Shown: positions 1-8,948, numbered from the stretch's first letter. The stretch is DNA of 64,000 nucleotides from Chloroflexota bacterium (GCA_016213105.1 JACRBN010000007.1:114641-178640); one strand, 5' to 3'. The notes: generated from the letters alone by a model not told the origin. Program-made: numbers and translations.

Positions 1-51
1 GGTCTCGGCAATGTCGTCTACGATCAGTACCCGGATTTTTTCAGCTGGCAT
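1..51 (-). CDS. Response-regulator-like N-terminus, probable CpaE/Tad pilus ATPase (partial)
   Basis: Only the first 17 residues are in the window: MPAEKIRVLIVDDIAET. A short basic start followed by a hydrophobic strand and two acidic residues (IVDD) is the beginning of a CheY-like receiver domain. It lies 39 bases downstream of cpaB on the same strand. In Chloroflexota Tad pilus clusters, cpaB is often followed by a CpaE protein with a receiver domain in front of its MinD-like ATPase. That identity is inferred from context; a plain response regulator is also possible. Confidence 0.6.
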   Translation of the reverse strand, partial: MPAEKIRVLIVDDIAET

Positions 52-90
52 AAATTACCTCTGAACCAAAATGGGGTTGGCCCGATGTTC

Positions 91-1155
91 CTATTGCTGC
101 GGGACGATATCGTTCTGCAGGATCGGCGCAACCAGGAAATCGATGCGCGGCTGAGTGGCGTACGGAAGCTTGGCGGGCGTGGGGATACTGTACTGGCTGA
201 GCAGCAACTGAAGCGTCATGCCCTCCGTGAGCACACGGGTGGTGTCATTCGGGTTGCGCAGCGACAAGTGGAACTGGACATTGCTATAGGTTAGATAGGA
301 AAGGGTGATCGCATCAGCCGGATTGACGATCAAGGTCACAACATCCGGTTTGACGGGCGCCTCATCGGTTTGCTGCTGTTGGGCAGCGGGGTCCTCGACA
401 GTCGCGCCGCCATTGAGCGGGAAGTTCCCAGCCTTCAGAACGGTCACATCCTGCAGGAGCAACTGGCAGGTCAGGCGCGGACGCTGGGCTTCGGCGGGCA
501 TGATATAGAAGGGCTGCTGAACCGAGGGGTCAAGTTCGAGCCGTCCCTGGGGGCCGGTCTCTTCGACCAGGCCACCGCTCAAGGAGATGACCGGCAGGTG
601 ATCCTGCAACTGGCCCGGGCCTTGCAACATGCCTGCGGTGTTGGGGGTGATCGACTGGAAGGTGGGGTCGACATCCACGAACAGGAAACAGACATTCACG
701 TTGACATGCGCACCATCGGCCACGCCGTAACTGGCCAGGGAGAGACGGGTGGCGGGAATCGAAATGGCCGTCATTCCAGGCGGTACGAGGGTGGCCCAGG
801 CCGGCCCGGCAATCGAAACTGCCTGGTTCTTGTTGACCACCATCGATTCGGTAATCACAACACCCTGGTCCAACGGGAAGCGGCTGACCATGTCCGTTGT
901 CAGTTGAGTCTCTTCATCCCTCGTATACATCACGGTGATGACCTGATCCTGGGGAATGGAGATAGTCATCAGGACATCCTTTGTGATTGCGCCGCCTTGC
1001 GGAATATTCTGCTTGGCAACGAAAATCTCAACCAAAGGAACCTGACCCGTCTCGGGCGTTTGGGTGTTCATCAACGTTGAAATAAGATATGCTCCAACGC
1101 CCAAACCAATGATCAGGATCAACAAAACAAATATCCAAACTCGTGCTCTACGCAT
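91..1155 (-). CDS. cpaB: Flp/Tad pilus assembly protein CpaB (RcpC)
   Basis: A 354-residue protein with one N-terminal membrane anchor (about residues 7-27), then a periplasmic SAF-type domain (about 40-130: VEIFVAKQNIPQGGAITKD). The rest is a beta-rich region typical of CpaB/RcpC, which helps assemble the secretin channel of the Flp/Tad pilus. The family is usually 250-350 residues, so this one is full length. The start is supported by an AGGAG site 8 bases upstream. It is probably co-transcribed with the cpaE-like gene that follows. Confidence 0.9.
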   Translation of the reverse strand: MRRARVWIFVLLILIIGLGVGAYLISTLMNTQTPETGQVPLVEIFVAKQNIPQGGAITKDVLMTISIPQDQVITVMYTRDEETQLTTDMVSRFPLDQGVVITESMVVNKNQAVSIAGPAWATLVPPGMTAISIPATRLSLASYGVADGAHVNVNVCFLFVDVDPTFQSITPNTAGMLQGPGQLQDHLPVISLSGGLVEETGPQGRLELDPSVQQPFYIMPAEAQRPRLTCQLLLQDVTVLKAGNFPLNGGATVEDPAAQQQQTDEAPVKPDVVTLIVNPADAITLSYLTYSNVQFHLSLRNPNDTTRVLTEGMTLQLLLSQYSIPTPAKLPYATQPRIDFLVAPILQNDIVPQQ

Positions 1156-1499
1156 AGAAGATCTCCTCTCTTTGCCACCTGCTGCAAAGCGTTTGTCTCA
1201 TCGAGTATTATACAGGAAAAATGACGATTTTCGACCGATAAAAATGTCAAAATCATAATCATGGCGCGGCCCCCAGCCGCCACCCCCTGGGTTGAGCCTG
1301 TCGAAACCAGGTGCGCACGGCTGAATCCCTGGCGATTGCACCCACCGCCGTAGCAGCAACCTCCTCGATGACGGTGCAAGACGGCAAGGCCAGTGTGTCA
1401 TCCAGCGGCCGGCTGGCGGATTGATTTCAGTTGAAACCCGCAATGGCTCGCTTTTGCTGCGATACCTGCACTGGTTCCGTTGTCATCTCGCACCTTTGA
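1156..1499. other. Intergenic gap between trypsin-like gene and cpaB
   Basis: This stretch holds the cpaB leader and -10 box. It also holds a GTTGAGCCTGTCGAAACC-type sequence near 1293, a motif I recognise as a common dispersed fragment in Chloroflexota genomes. No reading frame here looks like a protein, and I found no continuation of the trypsin-like gene in the other frames. Confidence 0.5.
1207..1212 (-). promoter_or_regulatory. -10 box upstream of cpaB
   Basis: The minus strand reads TATAAT about 52 bases before the cpaB start, in an AT-rich stretch. No good -35 hexamer sits at 17 bases; a TTGACA lies further upstream but too far away. Promoter assignment rests on the -10 alone. Confidence 0.4.
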
Positions 1500-2213
1500 T
1501 CAGTTTCGTCTCGCCGTATTGTTGTTACCGATAATGAGATTTCCAGAAACGTCCCCGTCGACATTGACCGCAATGCCGCCGTCGCCGGCCGAGGCCTTTG
1601 CGGTGGGCTGTGCGGACCTGCCCGCGCCCCCCTTTTCCAGCGGAAGCTCGGGGAAGATTTCCTGCAGAACTTCCATTGGGAGGCCAAAGGAGGGCCTGCC
1701 CACATCCTCAGCCTTGATGCCGCTTTGCAGCATGCCCACCACGGATTCCAGTTCCACGTCCCAGATGGGCGCACCGCTAAAACCCTGGGTCACCTGGCGC
1801 GATTCGAGCTGGAGTTGGGCATGTCCCGTCGGGCTTTGGACCCAGCCAAGGATCCTGCCCGCGCCGTTCAGTCCATGGATCTCGCCGAGGACGGGATAGC
1901 CGAAGATGGAAAATTCGTGCAACTTGCTCTCCTGGGAGGAGATCACGCGCAAGGGTGTGAAGTCGATTTTGCGCCTGGGCTTGAGCACGGCCACATCGAA
2001 TTTCTCCTTTGGGCTGTAGTATTCCACCTCCGCCCCAAACACATCGTTTGAGCCTGCCAGCCGAAAGTAGGCCGTCATCTCGGGATGGTAGTATCCCTCG
2101 ATCACGTGCGCGCAGGTCAGGATCACCCCCGTCGAAACGAAGAAGCCCGTGCCGAGGATCGCCTCGGACTGCGGGTTGGATTTGATGGCGACAACGCCTT
2201 TGCGTGGATCCAA
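1500..2213 (-). CDS. Trypsin-like serine protease with a glycine/asparagine-rich tail
   Basis: 237 residues with the chymotrypsin-fold triad in order: His in TCAHVIEG (about 35), Asp in FDVAVLKP (about 74) and Ser in QGFSGAPIWD (about 146). There is no signal peptide, so it is probably cytoplasmic. The last 30 residues contain VDGDVSGNLIIGNNNT, a segment I recognise from linkers that follow protease, caspase or TIR effector domains in bacterial STAND/conflict proteins. No NTPase or repeat domain follows, so it is either a stand-alone effector or a truncated fusion. A GGGAGG ribosome site lies 9 bases before the ATG. Confidence 0.8.
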   Translation of the reverse strand: MDPRKGVVAIKSNPQSEAILGTGFFVSTGVILTCAHVIEGYYHPEMTAYFRLAGSNDVFGAEVEYYSPKEKFDVAVLKPRRKIDFTPLRVISSQESKLHEFSIFGYPVLGEIHGLNGAGRILGWVQSPTGHAQLQLESRQVTQGFSGAPIWDVELESVVGMLQSGIKAEDVGRPSFGLPMEVLQEIFPELPLEKGGAGRSAQPTAKASAGDGGIAVNVDGDVSGNLIIGNNNTARRN

Positions 2214-2296
2214 GTGAGCCTCCCAAAACTAGAGTAAATGCATCTAATTAGAATTAGTATACAAAAAATGGGAAGGGAAGACAAGCACAATGAGCA

Positions 2297-2533
2297 CTAA
2301 CCGAGCATATCGCCCTCATACTCCAAAGCGGATTCCAAAACCCCCAGTGCTGACTCTCGCTCCGCCAGGCTCAACAATTTCCGCGCAACAACCTCCTCCA
2401 CGTAGCCATCCCCGCAATGCGGACAAACCCGGGCGGGCACGCCGCTGACCGTCAGCCGGAACTCGCCGCGCGTCAAAATCACGGAGATCGACCGATCCAC
2501 GGTTTCAGCCTGGAGACAGATCAGGCATTTCAC
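2297..2533 (-). CDS. YgiT-type zinc-finger protein (MqsA-like antitoxin)
   Basis: 78 residues starting at GTG. Two CxxC pairs (KCLICLQ near residue 3 and VCPHCGDGY near 37) flank a beta-rich middle, the YgiT/MqsA N-terminal zinc-finger layout. This family is commonly the antitoxin of small toxin-antitoxin pairs. The start overlaps the stop of the DUF4258 gene by four bases (GTGA), implying translational coupling. The MqsA helix-turn-helix DNA-binding domain is absent, as in many short YgiT proteins. Confidence 0.8.
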   Translation of the reverse strand: MKCLICLQAETVDRSISVILTRGEFRLTVSGVPARVCPHCGDGYVEEVVARKLLSLAERESALGVLESALEYEGDMLG

Positions 2534-2811
2534 GGGCTTCTCCTCCGCTTGAAATCCCGCGTCCACTGGGACGGCTCGGGGACGTAGGCCGTGATGACGA
2601 CCGCCTCGTCGGCCTGCACACCTTCGCTGACCACCACGTGAAGAGGATTGCGCCCCTGCCCGCCCAGGATCAATCGACTGGGCGCGGACATTTCGTTCGA
2701 GTAGTCCTCGATGGTCTCGCCCCGCTCCAGGGTTTGACGGACCTTGTTCAGGGGGATGCTGCGCTCGAACATACGCTGCACCGCATGGAGGCGATAAACA
2801 GTCTTTTTCAT
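2530..2811 (-). CDS. DUF4258 domain protein, probable toxin of a TA pair
   Basis: 93 residues beginning MKKTVYRLHAVQRMFER. The RLHAVQRMFERSIPLNKVRQTLERGETIEDY stretch split over residues 7-37, followed by a beta hairpin with HVVVSEG and VVITAY, matches the DUF4258 family. That family is RelE-like in size and is typically encoded just before a YgiT zinc-finger gene. I chose the inner ATG because a TACAAT -10 box lies only six bases upstream. Toxin activity is inferred from family and gene order. Confidence 0.75.
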   Translation of the reverse strand: MKKTVYRLHAVQRMFERSIPLNKVRQTLERGETIEDYSNEMSAPSRLILGGQGRNPLHVVVSEGVQADEAVVITAYVPEPSQWTRDFKRRRSP

Positions 2812-2817
2812 GGAAGG

Positions 2818-2823
2818 ATTGTA
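2818..2823 (-). promoter_or_regulatory. -10 box directly upstream of the DUF4258 start
   Basis: TACAAT on the minus strand ends six bases before the ATG, so a transcript starting at the usual distance would have almost no leader. No ribosome site precedes the ATG, in keeping with leaderless expression. Confidence 0.45.
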
Positions 2824-2936
2824 CCATTTTGGTCGATTCGTTCTTTTGCAAAGCGCGGGCGTATAATTCTGCAAATGTTGCTCTGGCTTTCCATAAAACA
2901 TGTGAATGGCTTATTGTTAAAGGAGAATAAGCGGCG

Positions 2937-3014
2937 ATGCTAATCGATGAATTGACGGCGTACATTTTCGATGAACAGCCGCACTTCCTGGCTGCAGCAT
3001 GGGATGAAGCATGA
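2937..3014 (+). CDS. Possible 25-residue leader peptide or remnant ahead of the HIT gene
   Basis: ATG with a strong AAAGGAGAATAA site upstream opens a 25-codon frame ending EQPHFLAAAWDEA. Its stop overlaps the HIT start (ATGA), a typical coupling arrangement. The HIT gene has no comparable ribosome site of its own, so this short frame may carry ribosomes to it. It could instead be the frameshifted N-terminus of a longer HIT protein. Confidence 0.35.
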   Translation: MLIDELTAYIFDEQPHFLAAAWDEA

Positions 3015-3514
3015 AGACCAAAGACTTCCTCGGCCATGAATGGGACATCGAGTGCATGGGCTGCGCTGTTGCGGACGGGTCCATGTCTGTGCCTGGGGGA
3101 TTCATTTACAGGTCGCAGCATTTCTGCGTTCATCAGGATCCGCTCATTCCACTGCCAGGCTTTTTGGTGATCGCTTCGCTGCGGCATATTCGTTCCATTG
3201 CTGAGATGGATGATGCCGAGTATCAGGAATTTGCCAGCCTTGTGCGAGTCACCCACAAAGCCATCAAGCAAGTCACACAGATCGAGCATCTGACCCTCGT
3301 TCAGGAAGAGAGTTCCATTCACTTTCACTTGTGGTTCTTCCCCTGGACGGAAGAGGTCATCGAGAAATATGGTCCGCCTTCGCTGGCGAAGATTCGGGAG
3401 ATCATGGCAAAGTATAAGAAACAGGTAATTGACGAAGCAGAATGGGCAATGCTACAGAAATCCATAAAAGAGATAAAATCAAATCTGGAAGGCGGCATAT
3501 ATGAACATAAATAA
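3011..3514 (+). CDS. HIT family hydrolase
   Basis: 167 residues. The histidine triad is visible as SSIHFHLWFFPW (about residues 101-112), the HxHxH-like active site of HIT nucleotide hydrolases/transferases. The fourth-position variation (HFHLW) fits divergent HIT members. The N-terminal part has a WDIECMGCAV segment with two close cysteines, as in HIT proteins that bind zinc. The substrate cannot be read from sequence. Its 3' end overlaps the next gene by 14 bases. Confidence 0.8.
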   Translation: MKTKDFLGHEWDIECMGCAVADGSMSVPGGFIYRSQHFCVHQDPLIPLPGFLVIASLRHIRSIAEMDDAEYQEFASLVRVTHKAIKQVTQIEHLTLVQEESSIHFHLWFFPWTEEVIEKYGPPSLAKIREIMAKYKKQVIDEAEWAMLQKSIKEIKSNLEGGIYEHK

Positions 3515-4010
3515 CAAGCAAAATACGAACCCTTACATCCTTTCGAAAAATGGCAGAATTCTGCTCATAATTCTAGTGGTCGTGATATTTTGTGTTCTTC
3601 CTTTTTTCGGTTTATTCCATCTTTTTTTAGCGCTCCTCGCAATAATCGCAATTTCTCTTTCGCTTGGACTTTTTATTTACAACAAACAAATGCTAACATA
3701 TTCCCTGCTATCCCTCCTCATCGGTCTTCTCCTTATCACCAGCAGCGCGACCATAATGTACGCATCATTCCAAGCAGACCTTACACAAAAAAGTATCTAT
3801 CAACAACTGGGAGGAGGATTATCCATGATAAGTTCCGGGCTAACCTTCCTTGCAGGTTCAATAGCAATACCAAAAATAAATAAATCTGGCTACTTAAAAA
3901 ATAGCGAGTTCAAATATCCAAGGTATTCAATCGTTATTTGTCTAATTTCTGGTATTGTCCAAATTGCAAGCGGAACCTTTATTTTCATCCTCGGGCTTCA
4001 ACAGCTTTGA
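3501..4010 (+). CDS. Small polytopic membrane protein, unknown function
   Basis: 169 residues with about five hydrophobic segments: roughly 20-37, 40-57, 65-87, 105-122 and 143-165. The loops are short and there are no recognisable motifs. Base composition is clearly more AT-rich than its neighbours, with many AAA, ATA and TTT codons. It starts inside the end of the HIT gene, so the two are probably co-expressed. I do not recognise the family; the composition suggests horizontal acquisition. Confidence 0.6.
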   Translation: MNINNKQNTNPYILSKNGRILLIILVVVIFCVLPFFGLFHLFLALLAIIAISLSLGLFIYNKQMLTYSLLSLLIGLLLITSSATIMYASFQADLTQKSIYQQLGGGLSMISSGLTFLAGSIAIPKINKSGYLKNSEFKYPRYSIVICLISGIVQIASGTFIFILGLQQL

Positions 4011-4027
4011 CCCAGAAGGATACTCCC

Positions 4028-6622
4028 ATGTCCAACCGCAAACTGACTTTGCTTCTCGCGCTCATCTTCCTGACTGCTTGGTTAGCCGCGCCCACATATG
4101 CTCTGGCTACGCCAGCGGCAGCCAGCGTCAACCCCTCCTATCCGCGGCTGGGGATGTGGTGGCCCAATCCGTGGGAACAATCGCTGGACGACATCGCCCG
4201 TTACGACTGGGTCATCCTGGGCGATTGGTCGGCGGAGTTCATCGACCCGCTCAAGGCGCGCAACCCCGACATCCTGCTGCTCAACTCCACCAACGCTTGT
4301 GAACTGGGTTTCGACCCCGATGACCCCGCCAGCCGCGCCTACATGAGCGGCATCCCCGCGGAGTGGTTCCTGACCCAGGTCGGCACCACGTTGCGGACGG
4401 CGGTCAACGCCACGCTGACCGTCCTGCCCATACAGGCGCTGACGGTCAGCAATGGGACGGAGACCTTCGAGCTATTCGTCCCTGGCGACACGGCGCTCAT
4501 CGACGGCGAGAGCGTTTACGTGCAGGCTGTGGACAAGGTCAACCGCACCATCACGGTCCAGCGCGGATACGTGCGCCAGGCCTCGACCCATGCGGCGGGA
4601 ACGCGCATCGCGGCGCACGTCAGCTTCTGGCCGCATTCCTGGGTGATGAATCTCAGCACGCTCAGCCCCAAGGGCACCATCGACCCGCTCATCGGTCCCG
4701 AACATTGGGGCGACTACAACGCCCGCGTCGGCGCGGAACTGCTGTCAGATCCGCGCTGGGACGGCCTCCTGATCGACCGCTCGGATGGCGAGGAATCCTG
4801 GCTGGTCGGCAACTCCACTGCCCGCACCCTCGACCCGAACCAGTCCAACACCCTGCCCGCCGATTACTCCAACTTCGATCAGACCTGGAACGACGGCTTG
4901 TACCAATACGAGGCGGACCTGCGCGGACTGGTCGGCCCAAACAAGATCATCTTCACCAATTGGGGTGAGCCCAACTACGCCCTGCTCAACGGGAACAACT
5001 TCGAGGGCTTCCCCAAGGACGACGGCGCCTCCTACGGCAGCGCCTGGCATACAACCGTCTTCGGTCCCTGGCCGGACGCGGGCAGCTATTTCGAGTGGCT
5101 TCAATATTCGGGGTCGCCCAACCTGAGCATGATCGAAACCTACGAGGACGACAGCGGCGCGGACCCCAACGGCGACGGCTCCTACGATAATCCCTGCGTC
5201 AAGCCTGGCTTCGTCCCGAATTATCGGAAGATGCGCTTCGGCCTGGGCACGGCCCTACTGGGTGACGGCTACTACAGCTACGAGATCAACACCAACGGCC
5301 ACGGCTCCCTGTGCCTGCTGTGGTTCGATGAATACGACAACGCGGGGGCGGGACGCGGCTACCTGGGTTACCCGACGGACGCCGCCATCCGCGCCTTCGA
5401 CTCCCTGCCCGCCCCCGACCTGCTCCTCGCCACCGGCGGATTCGAATCTGACATCGCGTTTGGGGCCTGGTCAACCTGGGCGGACACAGGCTACAGCATC
5501 AGCGCGCAGCGCGACACCTTCGACCCACATTCAGGTTCGAGCGCCGCCCGGCTCGACATCACCCAGGCCCTCGGCACCGACTGGCAGGCTTCCTTCAGCT
5601 ACGAGCCGTTGACGCTCAGCCAGGGGCAGGATTACACCCTCACCTTCTGGGCGCGCGCCGACAAGGCCCGCCCGCTGACCATGTGGGCGCAGCAGAATCA
5701 CGACCCCTGGCAGGGCTGGCTGGACTTTGGTCAGGTGCAGTTGACAACCGAGTGGCAGCAATACACCATTTCCGCCTCCGCCGCGGGCAGCGACGCGACC
5801 GCCTTCCTGGCCTTCGGGCTGGGCGAAACCACAGGTTCCGTCTGGCTGGATGATGTCAGGCTACAGGCGGGCAGCCAGGAAGTCTGGCGGCGCGATTACG
5901 ATCACGGCAGCGTGCTGGTCAACGCCTCATCCAACCCGGTCGCGGTACCGCTGGAAACTGGCTACTTCAAGCTTCAGGGAACGCAGGTGCCGGGCGTCAA
6001 CAACGGCGCGTACGTCACCCAGGTCACCCTGCCCGCCCGCGACGCGCTCATCCTGCTGAAGGCCGGCATCTTCGCGGATGTGCATCCCACCCATTGGTCG
6101 AAAAGCTGGATCGAACGTCTGTATAACGCCGGCGTAACCGGCGGCTGCGGGAAAAATCCGCTGGTCTACTGCCCGATGGCCAGCGTCACCCGTGATCAGA
6201 TGGCTGTTTTCATCCTACGCAGCCTGCGCGGCGACACGTATGTCCCTCCAGAAGCAACGGGGACGGTCTTCTCCGATGTCCCCTCCACCTATTGGTCTGC
6301 CGACTGGATCGAGGCGCTCCAAGCGGAAGGCATCACCGGCGGCTGCGGGGGCGGCCGTTATTGTCCCAGCCAGCCCGTCACCCGCGCTGAAATGGCGGTC
6401 TTCCTGCTGCGCGCCAAACACGGATCCGCCTATACCCCGCCCACTGCTTCAGGAACGAAATTCACCGACGTCCCCGCCAACCATTGGGCCGCCGCCTGGA
6501 TCGAGCAGCTCGCCGCGGAAGGCATCACCGGCGGCTGCGGGAGTGGAAAATATTGTCCCAGTAGCCCGGTCACGCGCGGACAGATGGCGGTATTCCTGGT
6601 CGGGACTTTCAGTTTGCCATAA
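4028..6622 (+). CDS. Secreted glycoside-hydrolase-like protein with CBM and three SLH repeats
   Basis: 864 residues with a signal peptide (MSNRKLTLLLALIFLTAWLA, cleavage near ALA). Residues about 40-460 look like a TIM-barrel glycosidase related to the putative GHL15 group: MWWPNPWEQ, DGLLIDRSDG, FTNWGEPNY. Residues about 470-620 form a CBM4/9-like jelly roll (GGFESD ... SVWLDDVRLQ). Residues about 681-864 are three SLH repeats, each with a TGGCGxxxYCP insert. SLH repeats normally bind cell-wall polymers, so it is probably anchored outside the cell. Enzyme activity is a guess. I took the ATG in front of the signal peptide. Confidence 0.75.
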   Translation: MSNRKLTLLLALIFLTAWLAAPTYALATPAAASVNPSYPRLGMWWPNPWEQSLDDIARYDWVILGDWSAEFIDPLKARNPDILLLNSTNACELGFDPDDPASRAYMSGIPAEWFLTQVGTTLRTAVNATLTVLPIQALTVSNGTETFELFVPGDTALIDGESVYVQAVDKVNRTITVQRGYVRQASTHAAGTRIAAHVSFWPHSWVMNLSTLSPKGTIDPLIGPEHWGDYNARVGAELLSDPRWDGLLIDRSDGEESWLVGNSTARTLDPNQSNTLPADYSNFDQTWNDGLYQYEADLRGLVGPNKIIFTNWGEPNYALLNGNNFEGFPKDDGASYGSAWHTTVFGPWPDAGSYFEWLQYSGSPNLSMIETYEDDSGADPNGDGSYDNPCVKPGFVPNYRKMRFGLGTALLGDGYYSYEINTNGHGSLCLLWFDEYDNAGAGRGYLGYPTDAAIRAFDSLPAPDLLLATGGFESDIAFGAWSTWADTGYSISAQRDTFDPHSGSSAARLDITQALGTDWQASFSYEPLTLSQGQDYTLTFWARADKARPLTMWAQQNHDPWQGWLDFGQVQLTTEWQQYTISASAAGSDATAFLAFGLGETTGSVWLDDVRLQAGSQEVWRRDYDHGSVLVNASSNPVAVPLETGYFKLQGTQVPGVNNGAYVTQVTLPARDALILLKAGIFADVHPTHWSKSWIERLYNAGVTGGCGKNPLVYCPMASVTRDQMAVFILRSLRGDTYVPPEATGTVFSDVPSTYWSADWIEALQAEGITGGCGGGRYCPSQPVTRAEMAVFLLRAKHGSAYTPPTASGTKFTDVPANHWAAAWIEQLAAEGITGGCGSGKYCPSSPVTRGQMAVFLVGTFSLP

Positions 6623-6758
6623 CCAATTATGGAAGGTCACCCACAAGACGCCTCCCATGTATTGGGCTTTTAAAAAACTGACATATACAAACCCACACCA
6701 AGATGATGCAGTTCTTCGCTGCGCTTCGAAGCCTGCCTCTTTTCAAGCCAGCCCATGC

Positions 6759-6764
6759 TACAAT
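6759..6764 (+). promoter_or_regulatory. -10 box next to the helicase start
   Basis: TACAAT ends eight bases before the ATG at 6773 and no ribosome site intervenes, so a nearly leaderless transcript is likely. Confidence 0.35.
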
Positions 6765-6772
6765 ACAGCGCC

Positions 6773-8686
6773 ATGAAAGCCACTCCACCATCCATCGAAG
6801 AATATTTTGGACGCCTGGCCCGCCTGCTCGACCTGGAAGCGGAAGCTGAAAAGCTGGAAGCCCTGCTCGCGCTCGAGAAGCGCTCCCCCACAGAAGCCGA
6901 GGAGACGGGCAATAGCCTGATTCATCTCACCATCCGCGCCGAGGATGCGGGACTGGGTGGCCGCATCCTGCTGACCTTTGGCAAGCGCAACCAGACCCTG
7001 CCCCTGCCGTGGACGCGCCTCAGCGCAGGCAGTCCCGTCATTCTTTCGGAGGAGGGGCTGGGACACCCCTCCCCCGGCTGGCGCGGAATCGTCAGCCGCC
7101 TGCAAAAGGACAACATCCAGGTTGCCTTCCCACAGGCGCCTGAACCCGAGGGCGAACGCCCCAGTTTCAGGCTGGATCGCTCGACCGATGAGGTTTCGCG
7201 CCTGCGCCAACGCCAGGCCCTGGACCGTGCGCGGGACGCCAGGTCATCGCGCCTCGCCACCCTGCGGGACGTGTTGATCCACAGGCAGACCCCGCTCTTC
7301 AACTCCATCGCCGCCCCCGACTTTCTCGATCAAGGCCTCAACGAGTCCCAACGGCAGGCCGTCACCTTCGCGCTGGGCGTGGAAGATATTGCCATCATCC
7401 ACGGCCCGCCCGGGACGGGCAAGACCACCACGCTGGTGGAGTTGATCCGCCAGATCACGCGCGTCGGCGGGACGGTCCTGGCTGTGGCAGCCAGCAACCT
7501 GGGCGTGGATAACCTGCTGGAACGCCTGCTGGCCGCAGGCGAAAATGCCATCCGCCTCGGGCACCCTGCGCGCGTCTCGCCCGAGTTGCGCGAACATACT
7601 CTCGACCTGCTCGTGGAAAATCATCCCGACATGCGCCTCGCGCGCAAGTGGCTGCAGGAGGCGAACACCCTGCGAGCGCAGGCCTCCAAGTTCTATCACA
7701 CCAAGCCGCAGCCAGGCGTGCGCGAAGCCCTGCGGGAGGAAGCCAAAAAATTGCGCGAGGATGCGGGCAACGTCGAGGAACAGGTGGTGGAAGGCATTCT
7801 GGGCCGCGCCCATGTGGTGTGCGCCACCGCCACGGGCCTGGACCCGCAGGTGCTCGGCAAACGCCGCTTCGACTGGTGCGTCATGGACGAAGCCAGCCAG
7901 AGCACCGAAGCCGTCGTCTGGATTCCCCTCCAGTATGCAGAAAAGATCGTGCTGGCGGGCGATCCCTTTCAGCTCCCGCCGACGGTGATCTCCGCCGCCG
8001 CCGCGGCCCAGGGATTGAACGTGAGCATGATGGAACGCCTGCTGGAGCAGCCGCCAGTCAAGCTCTCACGGCTTCTGACCACTCAATACCGCATGCACAC
8101 CGACATCATGACCTATTCCTCCACGGTCTTCTACGCGGGCAGTCTGCAGGCCGATCCCACCGTGGGCGCGGCGCTCCTGCGTGACCTGCCCGGCGTGGCA
8201 GACGATGAACTGACCCATTGTCCCGTCCATTTTATCGACACGGCCGGGGCCAGCTACGACGAGGAACTCGAACCCGACGGCGACAGCCACCTGAACCTGA
8301 TGGAAGCGGGCCTGGTCCTGAAAAAAGCGCGCGCTTTGATCGCCTCGGGCGTCCAGGCGGAGCAAATCGCCGTCATTACCCCCTATTCGGCGCAGGTGCG
8401 CGTGCTGCGTGAAAAATTCAAGACGCTTGATATCGAGATCGACAGCGTGGATGGGTTTCAGGGCCGCGAAAAGGAAGCGGTGATCGTCTCGCTGGTGCGC
8501 TCCAACCGCGAAGGCGAAGTCGGCTTCCTGGCCGATACGCGCCGCATGAACGTGGCCCTCACCCGCGCCCGCCGCAAATTGATCGTCATCGGCGACAGCG
8601 CCACCATCACCAGTCATCCCTTCTACAAGCAGATGGTGGAATACTTCGAAGCCATCGGCGCGTATCATTCGGTCTGGGAGGAATGA
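6773..8686 (+). CDS. SF1 DNA/RNA helicase of the IGHMBP2/Upf1-like group
   Basis: 637 residues. The N-terminal 200 residues carry a coiled-coil start and a beta-barrel domain (ILLTFGKRNQTLPLPWTRL) as in SMUBP-2/IGHMBP2. Walker A GPPGTGKTTTLVE is near residue 211 and Walker B VMDEASQ near 371. Motif III LAGDPFQLPPTV, motif V VDGFQGREKEAVIVS and motif VI NVALTRARRKLIVIGD follow. These define an Upf1-like SF1B enzyme that unwinds nucleic acid 5' to 3' using ATP. It stands alone between two SLH protein genes. Confidence 0.92.
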   Translation: MKATPPSIEEYFGRLARLLDLEAEAEKLEALLALEKRSPTEAEETGNSLIHLTIRAEDAGLGGRILLTFGKRNQTLPLPWTRLSAGSPVILSEEGLGHPSPGWRGIVSRLQKDNIQVAFPQAPEPEGERPSFRLDRSTDEVSRLRQRQALDRARDARSSRLATLRDVLIHRQTPLFNSIAAPDFLDQGLNESQRQAVTFALGVEDIAIIHGPPGTGKTTTLVELIRQITRVGGTVLAVAASNLGVDNLLERLLAAGENAIRLGHPARVSPELREHTLDLLVENHPDMRLARKWLQEANTLRAQASKFYHTKPQPGVREALREEAKKLREDAGNVEEQVVEGILGRAHVVCATATGLDPQVLGKRRFDWCVMDEASQSTEAVVWIPLQYAEKIVLAGDPFQLPPTVISAAAAAQGLNVSMMERLLEQPPVKLSRLLTTQYRMHTDIMTYSSTVFYAGSLQADPTVGAALLRDLPGVADDELTHCPVHFIDTAGASYDEELEPDGDSHLNLMEAGLVLKKARALIASGVQAEQIAVITPYSAQVRVLREKFKTLDIEIDSVDGFQGREKEAVIVSLVRSNREGEVGFLADTRRMNVALTRARRKLIVIGDSATITSHPFYKQMVEYFEAIGAYHSVWEE

Positions 8687-8709
8687 GGAACAGGTTTTGA
8701 CATAAAAGA

Positions 8710-8742
8710 GAGACAGCCGGCTTGAAAGCGGCTGTCTCTTTT
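8710..8742 (+). terminator. Rho-independent terminator after the helicase gene
   Basis: GAGACAGCCG pairs with CGGCTGTCTC across a nine-base loop and is followed by TTTT. Confidence 0.8.
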
Positions 8743-8948
8743 CGATTCGCCAAAAACGCTTGCAAGGACACGGCGAAAACGAGAAGTCAAAAACGCGATA
8801 GCCCTGCCAGACCCACAAAAGAGTGTGAGAAATGACCCTCTTGCGAGGGCGGGCAGCCTGGACGAAAATGGATACACTGGAACCCAACACTACATTGTCC
8901 CGGTGTCTTTCCCTTCCCACCTGGGAACATCGGGGACCGGAGGAATTC

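Noticed and set aside
2297..3328. A 343-codon minus-strand frame covering the YgiT gene and its upstream region
   Set aside because: Only the last 78 codons look like protein (YgiT). The rest lies antisense to the HIT gene and in the wrong phase of the DUF4258 gene.
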